This document shows positions 38,994 to 46,712 of a DNA stretch of 64,000 nucleotides, piece after piece (the stretch's first letter is position 1; the number at the start of each line of letters is the position of its first letter). Source of the DNA: Allolobophora icterica (Eukaryota > Annelida > Clitellata > Crassiclitellata > Lumbricidae); contig OY744610.1 in assembly GCA_963556255.1 (NCBI GenBank), positions 63,616,298-63,680,297 on the forward strand, given 5' to 3'. The notes under the pieces are model-generated. The model did not search any database. It was not told the origin of the DNA and worked only from the letters and a program-made list of their open reading frames with translations. Made by a program: the position numbers and the translations under genes.

Positions 38994-40289
38994 ATGGCGG
39001 CATTTGACGTGCCGAGTGAAACGTTGGACATCGCTTCGGCGGTGCCCGATGACAATAGCATCGAATCGTTTGAATACCGCGAGTATGAGTCACAAAATCC
39101 CGCGGCTATCAACAATGGCCAGGCCATACAGATAGACATCCAGAACCAAGACATTTTCACGCAGCCTTCTAAGAGTTACCTTCTTGTGGAGGGCAGGATT
39201 ACATCAACTGGCGCGGCTTACATCGCAGACTCGTTGGTGTCATTCATCAACAATGCTATCCCGTACATGTTTTCTCAAATTCGATACCTGGCTAACAATA
39301 CCGAGATAGAGAATGTCATGTCACCTGGGCAAGCCACGACGATGAAAGGCATGCTGGTATACGGCGATGATTTTTCCAAAGGCGAAGGTTTAAACATGTG
39401 TTGGCAGAAGGACACGAGTGCGGCGGCGGCGACCGCGAATATCGGCTTCGAGGCCCGTCGACTGATGATCATTGGAAAACCCGTCCCTATTGGCACATTT
39501 TCATTCATCGTTCCCTTAAGACATCTATTCGGCTTTTGCGATGATTACCACAAAGTCGTATACGGGATTAAACACTCCTTACTGCTGAGCCGGCAGGGAG
39601 ATGCAGACGCGATCTTCAAGGAAGCCGCTGCGGCCAATGGCCAGATCGCGCTGACTAAACTCTCCTGGTTCATGCCGCATATAATACCCGCTTTGGAGTA
39701 TAAAAGCATGCTAATGAAGCAGATTGAAGCCAAGGTTAAGGTACCTGTAGCATTCCGCGCCATGCAATGCGACAACATTGCGGTGCCACGAGCGACGACT
39801 TTTTCCTGGCGTTTGAGTGTTAAGTCGGGCACGGAAAAGCCACGCTGGATTCTTGTTGCTTTTCAAACTGGAAAGAATGCGCATCAAGGCCAGAATCCGG
39901 CACTGTTTGACCATGTGCAGGTTCGCAACATTTTCGCTATGCTCAACAGCGATCGATACCCGGTGGTTGACATGAATCTTGACTTCACCAAGAGGACAAC
40001 CTCTCGCGCTTACAAGGCCCTACGTGACTTCAAGGAAGAATATTGCGGCATAGACGCGCGTGAATCGTCATGCCAACCGACACCAATCGAATTTGTAGAT
40101 TTGTTTCCGATCTTCGTCCTGGACGTGCGCAGGCAATCTGAACGACTAAAAACCTCTGTACAGGACATACAAATCAAGGTGGACTTTAACGAAGGGGTAC
40201 CAAATAATACGACGGCATATGCCGTCCTGATCAGCGACCGACTCCTGAATTTTGAATCGGATGGCAGCAAATTCAACGTCGTCTACTAG
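38994..40289 (+). CDS. Major capsid protein (double jelly-roll)
   Basis: 431 residues. The pattern is that of Polinton/adintovirus major capsid proteins: N-terminal acidic segment, LEVEGR-like strand (SYLLVEGRIT), FINNAIPYMFSQIRYLANNTEIE, PIGTFSFIVPLRHLFGFCDDYHKVVYGIKHSLLLSR, and the C-terminal jelly-roll with PRWILVAFQTGK and LNSDRYPVVDMNLDF, ending in FVLDVRRQSERLK. Family members form the trimeric hexons of icosahedral shells. Length is typical and no lesion is seen. Flanked by the two pX-like genes. Confidence 0.93.
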   Translation: MAAFDVPSETLDIASAVPDDNSIESFEYREYESQNPAAINNGQAIQIDIQNQDIFTQPSKSYLLVEGRITSTGAAYIADSLVSFINNAIPYMFSQIRYLANNTEIENVMSPGQATTMKGMLVYGDDFSKGEGLNMCWQKDTSAAAATANIGFEARRLMIIGKPVPIGTFSFIVPLRHLFGFCDDYHKVVYGIKHSLLLSRQGDADAIFKEAAAANGQIALTKLSWFMPHIIPALEYKSMLMKQIEAKVKVPVAFRAMQCDNIAVPRATTFSWRLSVKSGTEKPRWILVAFQTGKNAHQGQNPALFDHVQVRNIFAMLNSDRYPVVDMNLDFTKRTTSRAYKALRDFKEEYCGIDARESSCQPTPIEFVDLFPIFVLDVRRQSERLKTSVQDIQIKVDFNEGVPNNTTAYAVLISDRLLNFESDGSKFNVVY

Positions 40290-40346
40290 AAATCGGTTTT
40301 TCACATTTAGATACAAGGCCCTCTTTTAGATATATTTTTTCCAAAA

Positions 40347-40853
40347 ATGAAAACTGAATACGTTGCGTTCGGCCTTTCACTGACCGACGGGCAAAAGCAA
40401 ACATTGGCTAAAGCTGCGCGTGCCGGCACTGGTGCCACGATCCGACTCGCTCATGGCCAGCTTCGCGGAGACGACAAGCTCGCGCTGACAAAAGTTCAAG
40501 CCGCCCGAATCGTGAAGAAGATTTCGGAAGGCGTTGGCATGGAGCTGAGATTCACCAAAACGCAACTGAAAAAGATGACAAAATCGGGCGGATTTCTTCC
40601 ACTACTGGCTCTCCTCCCGCTGCTTTTTGGTGGGTTATCCGCGGCGGGTGCCGTGGCTGGTGGGACCGCTGGGGTAGTAAAGGCTGTGCAGAGCAAACAG
40701 GCCAGCGACGCTGCACTGGCGGAGGCGGCGCGTCACAATCGCGAACTCGAGGCCCAGGTCCGCGGGACTGGTTTATATCTCGGGCGGGAGACTCATGGTG
40801 GCTGTTGCCCAATGTGTAAAGGATCGGGTCTCTACATCGGACAAAAAAACTAA
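40347..40853 (+). CDS. pX/pVI-like protein with hydrophobic Gly-Leu segment
   Basis: 168 residues. A basic N-terminal half (KTQLKKMTKSGGF) leads to a strongly hydrophobic segment (LPLLALLPLLFGGLSAAGAV) at about 82-101, a Gly/Ala helix and a polar tail with two GLY[LI]G-type boxes and CCPMC. LFGGL fits the adenain consensus [MIL]xGG-x. This layout recurs directly after the capsid gene in Polintons and resembles adenovirus pX/pVI, so a capsid-bound, membrane-active peptide is likely. Its stop is at 40851-40853, where the coding similarity of the next gene already begins. Confidence 0.72.
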   Translation: MKTEYVAFGLSLTDGQKQTLAKAARAGTGATIRLAHGQLRGDDKLALTKVQAARIVKKISEGVGMELRFTKTQLKKMTKSGGFLPLLALLPLLFGGLSAAGAVAGGTAGVVKAVQSKQASDAALAEAARHNRELEAQVRGTGLYLGRETHGGCCPMCKGSGLYIGQKN

Positions 40854-40918
40854 AACCTCTTAGCAACTTCGATATAGAGAAAGTTGCCAGGGCGCTGCCG
40901 CATTTCCGCGGTGTTTTC

Positions 40919-41224
40919 ATGCGAGATGGTCTGCCCGCCGTTGCTCGTGAGAAGGAGTGTGGAGTTGTTAATTTAGATTCCGGTTCCGGCGACGGTACTC
41001 ACTGGGTCGCTTATTGGATAGATGGACCTACAGCCGTCTATTTTGACAGTTATGGGCTGGATCCGCCTCTCGAAATTTCTCGATATTTAAAAAATCCTAT
41101 AAGAACACAGACGTTCCAGCTGCAGGGTCCCGATGATGTGGTCTGTGGTCATCTCTGCCTGACCGTGCTAAGAGAGCTCACTGCTGGAAAGAATTTTGAA
41201 GATATCATTCTTGACCTATGTTAG
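40919..41224 (+). CDS. Adenain-like cysteine protease, N-terminus without ATG
   Basis: 101 residues from the only ATG. Catalytic set of peptidase family C5: His in DGTHWVAYW, Asp in VYFDSYG, Gln in the QLQGPDD stretch and Cys in VVCGHLCL. It matures capsid precursors in adenoviruses and presumably here. In-frame similarity to the family continues upstream of the ATG to about 40850 (SNFDIEKVARALPHFRGVF), next to the stop of the preceding gene, but no ATG occurs there: the codon at the expected start is CTA. Either the start codon is lost, initiation is non-AUG, or the N-terminus is supplied by splicing. The catalytic core is intact. Confidence 0.82.
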   Translation: MRDGLPAVAREKECGVVNLDSGSGDGTHWVAYWIDGPTAVYFDSYGLDPPLEISRYLKNPIRTQTFQLQGPDDVVCGHLCLTVLRELTAGKNFEDIILDLC

Positions 41225-41251
41225 ACTTCCGTCACCTTTTTGTATATAAAA

Positions 41252-41308
41252 ATGCCGGTTGATAAATTTGGAAGAGACGGTGGAGGTGGGGTGGGAGGGG
41301 GCAGATAA
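41252..41308 (+). CDS. Fibre-like gene, 5' end in another frame
   Basis: A short frame of 18 codons begins with MPVDKFGRDGG, a start I associate with Polinton fibre-type proteins, and runs into a G-rich tract (41279-41301) coding for glycines before a stop at 41306-41308. The frame of the following fibre gene is already open across this tract, with matching repeat-like sequence (AGLVHKAGD) before its ATG. This suggests a length change in the G run separated the two parts. Its status as a real start is moderate. Confidence 0.55.
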   Translation: MPVDKFGRDGGGGVGGGR

Positions 41309-41343
41309 GCGCCGCTGGGCTCGTCCACAAAGCGGGTGATACC

Positions 41344-43407
41344 ATGATGGGAATTCTGTCGGCTGGAGGTTTTCGGCTGACAAACGTGGGAACGCCCACG
41401 ATGGAAACAGACGCCGCGACAAAGGCTTATGCAGACATCATAGATCAGGACAACTTACAAATCACCGGTGGAACGATGTCTGGCGTTCTAAAAATGGGTG
41501 GTCACAAAGTTACTGGGCTGCCCACAGACACAGCAACGTCCGATAGCGACGCTGCGAGTTGGGCACAAGTGGTACGATACGCGGACCAGAAGGCGACCGC
41601 GGCCGAAAATCATGCAGACCAAAAACTTATCGATGCCAGGCAGTACACGGACGAGAAGAATGCGGGGCTGAGAGATTCTGTTAGGCGGTATGCAGATGAC
41701 AAGGACCTTATTGTTAAAAGTTATGTTAACGAGCAAGATGTTATCGTCAGGAATGCGTGCGTGCTCAAATCAGGCGGCGTAATGACTGGAAGTTTAGTTA
41801 TGGGTGGCCACCGAGTTACTGGGCTCCCAACAGAAATTTCAGGATCCGATAGCGACGCAGCGAGTTGGAAACAAGTGTCAACAGCGGTCGCTGGCGCTCT
41901 AGTAAAACTCGATAGAGTACCAACGGAGTCGTTGCATGTGGTGAATAAGCGGTATGTAGATTCCCGCGACGCTTCTTACAGACAGTACGTGGATGAGAAG
42001 GTCACCACCGCTAGAAGATATGTGGACGAGAAGCATGCTATCGTAAGAGGCGGGCATGTGCTCAAAAGCGGCGATTCTATGACTGGTGATTTGACCATGG
42101 GTGGCAAAAGAGTGACTGGGCTGCCAACAGAAATTCCAGGATCCGATAGCGACGCCGCGAGTTTGAAACAGGTGACGCAGCTGATCAGTAACGCCACTAA
42201 GAATAATGATACGGCGCCGGCTGGACCAAAGTACTTGACTAACAAGCGGTATGTGGACGCGAAAAACGCTGAGATTGGAGCTTCAGTTAGACTCTATGCG
42301 GACCAGAAAGCTGAAGCTGCTAAGACGTACGCCAACGAGCAAGATGTTATCGTTAGGAGCGCATGCGTGCTTAAAGCTGGCGACGCAATGACGGGTGATT
42401 TAACCATGGGTGGTAATAGAGTTACTGGGCTCCCTACGAGCGCAGCAACGTCCGAAAGCGACGCGTCGAGTATGGCACAAGTATCGAAGCTGATCGCCGA
42501 CAACATGACAAAGAGTGATAGAGTACCAACAGAACCGTTGCATGTGACAAATAAACGATACGTTGACGTGAAAAACGCTGAAATTGGAGCTTCCGTTAGA
42601 CTCTATGCGGACCAGAAAGTTGAAGCTGCTAAGAGGTACGCCAACGAGCAAGATGTTATCGTTAGGAGCGCATGCGTGCTCAAATCCGGCAGTACCATGA
42701 CCGGTGATCTGGCTATGGGTGGCCACCGAGTTACTGGGCTCCCAACAGAAATTCCAGGATCCGATGGCGACGCTGCGAGTTTGAAACAAGTGACGCAGCT
42801 GATCACCAACGCCACTACGAAAAATGATACGCCGCCCTCGGGACCATGGTACCTGACTAACAAGCGGTATGTAGACAGTGAGATAGCTAATGAAAGGCGA
42901 TACGCGACGAGCATCAAGATTCTCAACTACAGCGGCCACATTCCGCCCCTATCCAGAAACGTTTCCGAAACGGGTTTTATTGCCTCAGCCAACGAATCTT
43001 TACCCACTAACCCGCCTCATATGGCATTCAACTCGGGTGTGAGAGGTGAGTGGAAGACGGCGTCCACATCGAGAGCCGATATTGAGATTCGGGTTAGTGG
43101 GACTTGGTTACAGATTGAATGCCCGACGACTGTGCGAGTATGGAAGGTTAGTCTGGCTGGGGGATCTAGTCCTACTGCACCACGTATCACGTCCTGGAAG
43201 ATTTATGGGATTCCCGATAATGAAAATAGATTTGATGGGCTCATCACCTCCAATGTCACTTTGACTAATTCTGCGCAAGAGTTCACCTTCACAACTCAGA
43301 GTTTATACAAAAAATTCAGGCTGATGGTCTTGGCCACCAGCCCACCACAAGCTACTTTTGGAATATCACACTTCCAGATCTATACATATTTTAGACACGG
43401 GGGATAG
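41344..43407 (+). CDS. Fibre-like protein: five-repeat shaft and galactose-binding-like head
   Basis: 687 residues from the first ATG of this frame. The shaft (about 40-520) is built of five ~100-residue repeats, each with a glycine box (MTGDLTMGG.RVTGLP), an SDSDAAS turn and a helical heptad part (NKRYVD, ASVRLYADQK, EQDVIVR), a pattern of trimeric phage and viral fibres. Glycine boxes lie near 41478, 41780, 42079, 42388 and 42697. Residues about 535-687 form a separate beta-rich domain (WLQIECPTTVRVWKVSLAGG, ITSWKIYGIPDN, KKFRLMVLAT, ISHFQIYTYF) resembling F5/8-type C (discoidin) galactose-binding domains. Located after the protease in the virion block. An attachment role is inferred. The 5' end appears frame-broken. 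Confidence 0.8.
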   Translation: MMGILSAGGFRLTNVGTPTMETDAATKAYADIIDQDNLQITGGTMSGVLKMGGHKVTGLPTDTATSDSDAASWAQVVRYADQKATAAENHADQKLIDARQYTDEKNAGLRDSVRRYADDKDLIVKSYVNEQDVIVRNACVLKSGGVMTGSLVMGGHRVTGLPTEISGSDSDAASWKQVSTAVAGALVKLDRVPTESLHVVNKRYVDSRDASYRQYVDEKVTTARRYVDEKHAIVRGGHVLKSGDSMTGDLTMGGKRVTGLPTEIPGSDSDAASLKQVTQLISNATKNNDTAPAGPKYLTNKRYVDAKNAEIGASVRLYADQKAEAAKTYANEQDVIVRSACVLKAGDAMTGDLTMGGNRVTGLPTSAATSESDASSMAQVSKLIADNMTKSDRVPTEPLHVTNKRYVDVKNAEIGASVRLYADQKVEAAKRYANEQDVIVRSACVLKSGSTMTGDLAMGGHRVTGLPTEIPGSDGDAASLKQVTQLITNATTKNDTPPSGPWYLTNKRYVDSEIANERRYATSIKILNYSGHIPPLSRNVSETGFIASANESLPTNPPHMAFNSGVRGEWKTASTSRADIEIRVSGTWLQIECPTTVRVWKVSLAGGSSPTAPRITSWKIYGIPDNENRFDGLITSNVTLTNSAQEFTFTTQSLYKKFRLMVLATSPPQATFGISHFQIYTYFRHGG
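41460..42895 (+). repeat. Five ~300-bp coding repeats in the fibre gene
   Basis: Direct repeats with spacing of about 299-309 bp. Repeats 4 and 5 share long identical DNA stretches (for example GAGCAAGATGTTATCGTTAG), indicating recent expansion or gene conversion within the gene. Confidence 0.85.
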
Positions 43408-43425
43408 TCAGTAGTATAGAAAAAT

Positions 43426-43971
43426 ATGGCTGACACGCACTACAAGATTCGGGGGTATCTCCGTCAACACGGAGAAATAGACATGTGCAAATACAGCATA
43501 GACAGTCTAGGTGATGTGGGCCACTGGGGGTACGACATCCCGAAGCCCACCGCAGAGCTATTGACCGCGGTGCCTCAACAGCACATCGACTTCGTGTCTG
43601 ACGATTACCACAACCGCGATATCTATACGGCGGCCGGAACGGTAACCACGACTGCGTGGCAAACTCTTCCATTGACCGCTGCGCGTTTTCCGTGTATAAC
43701 TTTGCAAACCACCAATCAGGGGGTTTCGTTAGAGGGCGGGTTCTGGAAGCTTACAATGTTTGGTGTTAGTACCGGTGATGCGTCAGTTCGCATTATTACA
43801 GCCGCGGGTAGCATCGATCGTACAGTTGACATTCAAAGTGGACAATTTGATGCATCTAGGGCAATATTCGTTCCAGGACAAACGAGTTTCCGAATTGAAG
43901 GCAAAAAGAGAGGCGTTGAAAGTACTTCATCTATCGACTTAAACGTAACTTTACTAATAGAGCAACTATAA
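43426..43971 (+). CDS. Unassigned Polinton protein, beta-rich
   Basis: 181 residues, 18 bp after the fibre gene and 7 bp before the next. The N-terminal part (about 1-60) is polar with several His/Tyr; from about 70 on, alternating hydrophobic and Thr/Ser-rich strands (TVTTTAWQTLPL, FWKLTMFGVSTGD, SVRIITAAG, TSFRIEGKKRGVES, SIDLNVTLLIEQL) suggest one beta-sandwich. No signal peptide or membrane segment. Position beside the fibre suggests a spike, head or fibre-partner role. Family not recognised. Confidence 0.7.
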   Translation: MADTHYKIRGYLRQHGEIDMCKYSIDSLGDVGHWGYDIPKPTAELLTAVPQQHIDFVSDDYHNRDIYTAAGTVTTTAWQTLPLTAARFPCITLQTTNQGVSLEGGFWKLTMFGVSTGDASVRIITAAGSIDRTVDIQSGQFDASRAIFVPGQTSFRIEGKKRGVESTSSIDLNVTLLIEQL

Positions 43972-43978
43972 AAAAACA

Positions 43979-44584
43979 ATGGCTTTGTATCCAACGCTTA
44001 CGGAGCCGACAATTTCGTCAGACACGAAGTCGCAGACTTTTCGTCTGCAGAAGATTGGTGAAGTAGAAGCATTCCTGAGATCTGAGGCGATAAGTCGGGG
44101 ACAACTATGCAAGAAGTATAAGAGGGTTGTAGATGTGGCTAATGGGGCCTCGGCCGGCCTTGCTATAGTTAGTCTTGGAACTGGGGTGGGTGGGGCAGCT
44201 ATGTTAGCCACTGGTATTGGTTTTATTCCTGGTATTGTTCTAGAGAGTTTGGCCATAGCTACGAGTTTTCTGGATATTATTGGAAATGTTATTAGCCGAT
44301 CGTTTGTTGCTAAAGCTTCAAAACACGACGAAATTTGTATTTTGGCGGAAAGTAAACTAAACACTGTTCATGACCATATTTCTAAGGCGTTGGAAGACAC
44401 GGCTATTAGCGATGAAGAGTATAAGCTTATTCTGGGAGAGGAGGAGAAATATAGAACGATGAAACGTGATATACAAAGCAAGAATGGAAAAAAAGAGTTG
44501 CCGAGTCAAAGCAAGGACCAGATGGTGGCAGAACTAATCAAGAAACTAACAAGCGCTGGGCCTTCTCCGCGAACCTCAAAATAA
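43979..44584 (+). CDS. Unassigned Polinton protein with hydrophobic glycine-zipper hairpin
   Basis: 201 residues. A helical charged N-terminal region (about 20-50) is followed by two hydrophobic stretches rich in small residues (ASAGLAIVSLGTGVGGAA and IVLESLAIATSFLDIIGNVI, about 57-105), then a long charged helix pair (KHDEICILAESKLN, ISDEEYKLILGEEEKYRTM) and a Lys/Ser-rich tail. Such a layout is seen in membrane-inserting or pore-forming proteins and in BH3/apolipoprotein-L-like families, but none is firmly recognised. I have the impression the pattern recurs in invertebrate genomes. Last gene of the rightward block; the AATAAA at 44580-44585 overlaps its stop. Confidence 0.7.
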   Translation: MALYPTLTEPTISSDTKSQTFRLQKIGEVEAFLRSEAISRGQLCKKYKRVVDVANGASAGLAIVSLGTGVGGAAMLATGIGFIPGIVLESLAIATSFLDIIGNVISRSFVAKASKHDEICILAESKLNTVHDHISKALEDTAISDEEYKLILGEEEKYRTMKRDIQSKNGKKELPSQSKDQMVAELIKKLTSAGPSPRTSK

Positions 44585-44585
44585 A
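44580..44585 (+). terminator. Polyadenylation signal overlapping a stop codon
   Basis: AATAAA spans the TAA stop (44582-44584) of the last rightward gene, which fits compact viral-type gene organisation. No downstream GU-rich element was verified. Confidence 0.45.
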
Positions 44586-44705
44586 AGTTTTCATCGTAGG
44601 TGGTTGGAGTAGTGAGTCTGTAATTCCTAGCGCGCCACCGCCGTACGATTAGGAGGGGGTCAACATTTTGCCGACGTTTCGTAGTAGTGTCACATCCATA
44701 TTTAG

Positions 44706-45290
44706 CTTCTAATAATGCGGAAGGCTTATTTTTTCTAATTTACAACGAAATTTACAGGGGGTCCAAATTTGGCAAACGGTCCCGAAGTCATACCACACCC
44801 TCATTAAACCGCAGAATGCTTAATTTTTCTAATTTACAACGAAATTTATGGGGGGTCCAAATTTGGCAAACGGTCCCGAAATGATACCACACCCGCATTT
44901 TACCGCAGAATGCTTAATTTTTCTAATTTATAACGAAATATATGGGGGGTCCAAATTTGGCAAACGGTCCCGAAATGATACCACACCCGCATTTTACCGC
45001 AGAATGCTTAATTTTTCTAATTTATAACGAAATATATGGGGGGTCCAAATTTGGCAACCGGTCCCGAAATGATACCACACCCGCATTTTACCGCAGAATG
45101 CTTAATTTTTCTAATTTATAACGAAATATATGGGGGGTCCAAATTTGGCAACCGGTCCCGAAATGATACCACACCCGCATTATACCGCGGAATGTTTGAT
45201 TTTTTTAAATTTATAACGAAATATATGGGGGGTCCAAATTTGGCAACCGGTCCCGAAATGATACCACACCCGCATTATGCTGCAAAAGGC
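44706..45290 (+). repeat. 94-bp tandem repeat, six copies
   Basis: The landmark TCCAAATTTGG recurs at 44762, 44856, 44950, 45044, 45138 and 45233, giving periods of 94, 94, 94, 94 and 95. Each unit contains GGGGGGTCCAAATTTGGCAA, GGTCCCGAAATGATACCACA and a poly-T stretch. Copies 3-5 are nearly identical. Located between the last gene and the right TIR. Confidence 0.95.
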
Positions 45291-45458
45291 CTATCGAATG
45301 TACTATGTTTAGCCTTTTTCTGTTATGTGCTTTAGTAAATATACACCACAGATAAACGAATGATCTTTCTTGCGCGGTAAACATGCTGTTTAACCCATTT
45401 TCGCGCTGACTGACCTCTTTTTGAAGTGAATATAGGTTTTCCAGGTCGCTTTAAAAAC

Positions 45459-45704
45459 TTATGTTCGTTTGGCAATGACTATAGACAGTGTGCTAAACCA
45501 CATGTTTTTATGATATATAGACAATGCAACAGCCACAAGGTTAACGAGCACAGCAAAAACCACGGTAATTCCATACACGCATTTATCTGAACTGGACTGC
45601 TTAAAAATAGCAGTGGGCTCAAAAGCCAGACGACCTGGCAACACAGTTTCAACCTTTCGGTAAACAGACTCATTCAGGCTATTACTTTGTACATAGCAGT
45701 CCAT
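45459..45704 (-). CDS. Possible small membrane protein (Polinton right end)
   Basis: 81 residues with one hydrophobic segment (VYGITVVFAVLVNLVAVALS) near the C-terminal half. It is the only sizeable frame between the 94-bp repeat and the right TIR together with its neighbour, and runs opposite to the virion block. No family recognised; it may be a non-coding shadow. Confidence 0.3.
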   Translation of the reverse strand: MDCYVQSNSLNESVYRKVETVLPGRLAFEPTAIFKQSSSDKCVYGITVVFAVLVNLVAVALSIYHKNMWFSTLSIVIAKRT

Positions 45705-45897
45705 ATATTGTAGTGCTGCAGACTTTCAAGCAAACGTGGTTAAGCAACGTTTCAAGCAACACGATGATTACACTCGTTTTATTAGGCGGAGCCACCGCAA
45801 CCAGAAACAAGAGAATAAATAACTTGAATACATAACTAGAATAAATAACTAGAACGGGGTGCAATTGAGAGGAAGCTCGAGAGAGAGGCTCTGACAC
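45682..45897 (-). CDS. Possible small hydrophobic protein (Polinton right end)
   Basis: 71 residues, largely hydrophobic (VIYSSYVFKLFILLFLVAVA). It overlaps the next minus-strand frame by 23 bp. The two could be pieces of one spliced or frame-broken membrane protein, or chance frames in AT-rich DNA. Confidence 0.25.
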   Translation of the reverse strand: MSEPLSRASSQLHPVLVIYSSYVFKLFILLFLVAVAPPNKTSVIIVLLETLLNHVCLKVCSTTIYGLLCTK

Positions 45898-46313
45898 AGA
45901 TGATAGTCTTCTGAGCCACTTAAAACCTTGTAATGTTATGTTATGTTATGTTAAATAGAGGTTTATATGTTATTAAACAGAAAGCGGTGCACTGCTTCAT
46001 TATAACGGTTATAAATATATTAATAACCTACTACATATATACAAACATAATACGAGCACTCTACATCTGATTAACGGCATGATCAATGGTTAATAGTTCT
46101 GTTGTGCGCGAGGCCTCATATAGGCTTATAAACACATTCCATGGCTAAAGGCAACGATGAATGGTTGTTACTGACCTAGATTGCGCGAACTAATGCGCGA
46201 GAGACTGTAAACAACAGGTGCGGGATCAGGCAGTGTATAGACTACATCAATTACTTGGCACGCACACTTCCCTTCCCTTTTTAGTTGATGGTGTTATTGA
46301 GCCATTTATCAGC
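45898..46313. other. AT-rich spacer inside the right TIR, no gene seen
   Basis: Contains (TTATG)n at 45933-45953. No coding or repeat structure otherwise. Confidence 0.6.
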
Positions 46314-46712
46314 GCCTGCCCAGGCTTCCTTCTATTGAGCCTGCGTTCAAAATCTTCCACTCCTTTTTGATAGCCAATTGTGATAAAAGCCCTGGACTTC
46401 TGTAGCGTCAGGCTTCTTCAGAGCCAGTCTTTTTATATCAACAGGCTTCTATTGGGCCTGCGTTAAAGGCTTCCGTAGAGAGGGTCTTTTGTATTCTAGG
46501 ACTTCTATAGCGCACTGCGTTAGCCCACTCACTTGTCATCGCGATTCAAAAGACTTCTAGCCATGATAGCCATAGGCACTGCTTGGAAACTGATCTTTGA
46601 TAAGGGTCCGTGGATCCTGTGGGCCCTCTGTGGACCCTTTTCTGTAGAGACAGTCTAATATATCAAATCGCTTCTGTACAGCCTGCGTCAAAACGCTCAC
46701 TTGTCATCTACT
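46314..46712 (-). repeat. Right terminal inverted repeat, 399 bp
   Basis: Inverse of 29460-29858, ending in CTTGTCATCTACT. The inner edge is GCCTGCCCAGGC. Confidence 0.95.

Larger units (their letters stand above)
29460..46712 (+). mobile_element. Polinton/Maverick (adintovirus-like) element, complete, 17.25 kb
   Basis: Complete element bounded by 399-bp terminal inverted repeats starting AGTAGATGACAAG. It codes for protein-primed DNA polymerase B, retroviral-type integrase, packaging ATPase, adenain-like protease, major and minor capsid proteins, two pX-like proteins, a PLA2-like protein and a fibre-like protein: the full Polinton hallmark set plus virion genes. Direct flanks share AAGGA (29455-29459 and 46713-46717), one base short of the usual 6-bp target duplication. 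GC content is visibly higher than in the flanking DNA. Reading frames of the polymerase and fibre are broken and the protease lacks its expected ATG, so the copy is probably no longer able to complete a full cycle. Confidence 0.95.

Noticed and set aside
44700..45290. CRISPR-like array
   Set aside because: The 94-bp units are contiguous tandem repeats without unique spacers, in an animal genome.
44687..45335. Plus-strand frames across the 94-bp repeats (65 and 99 codons)
   Set aside because: Repeated translation of a non-coding tandem array, with no start context and no homology by eye.
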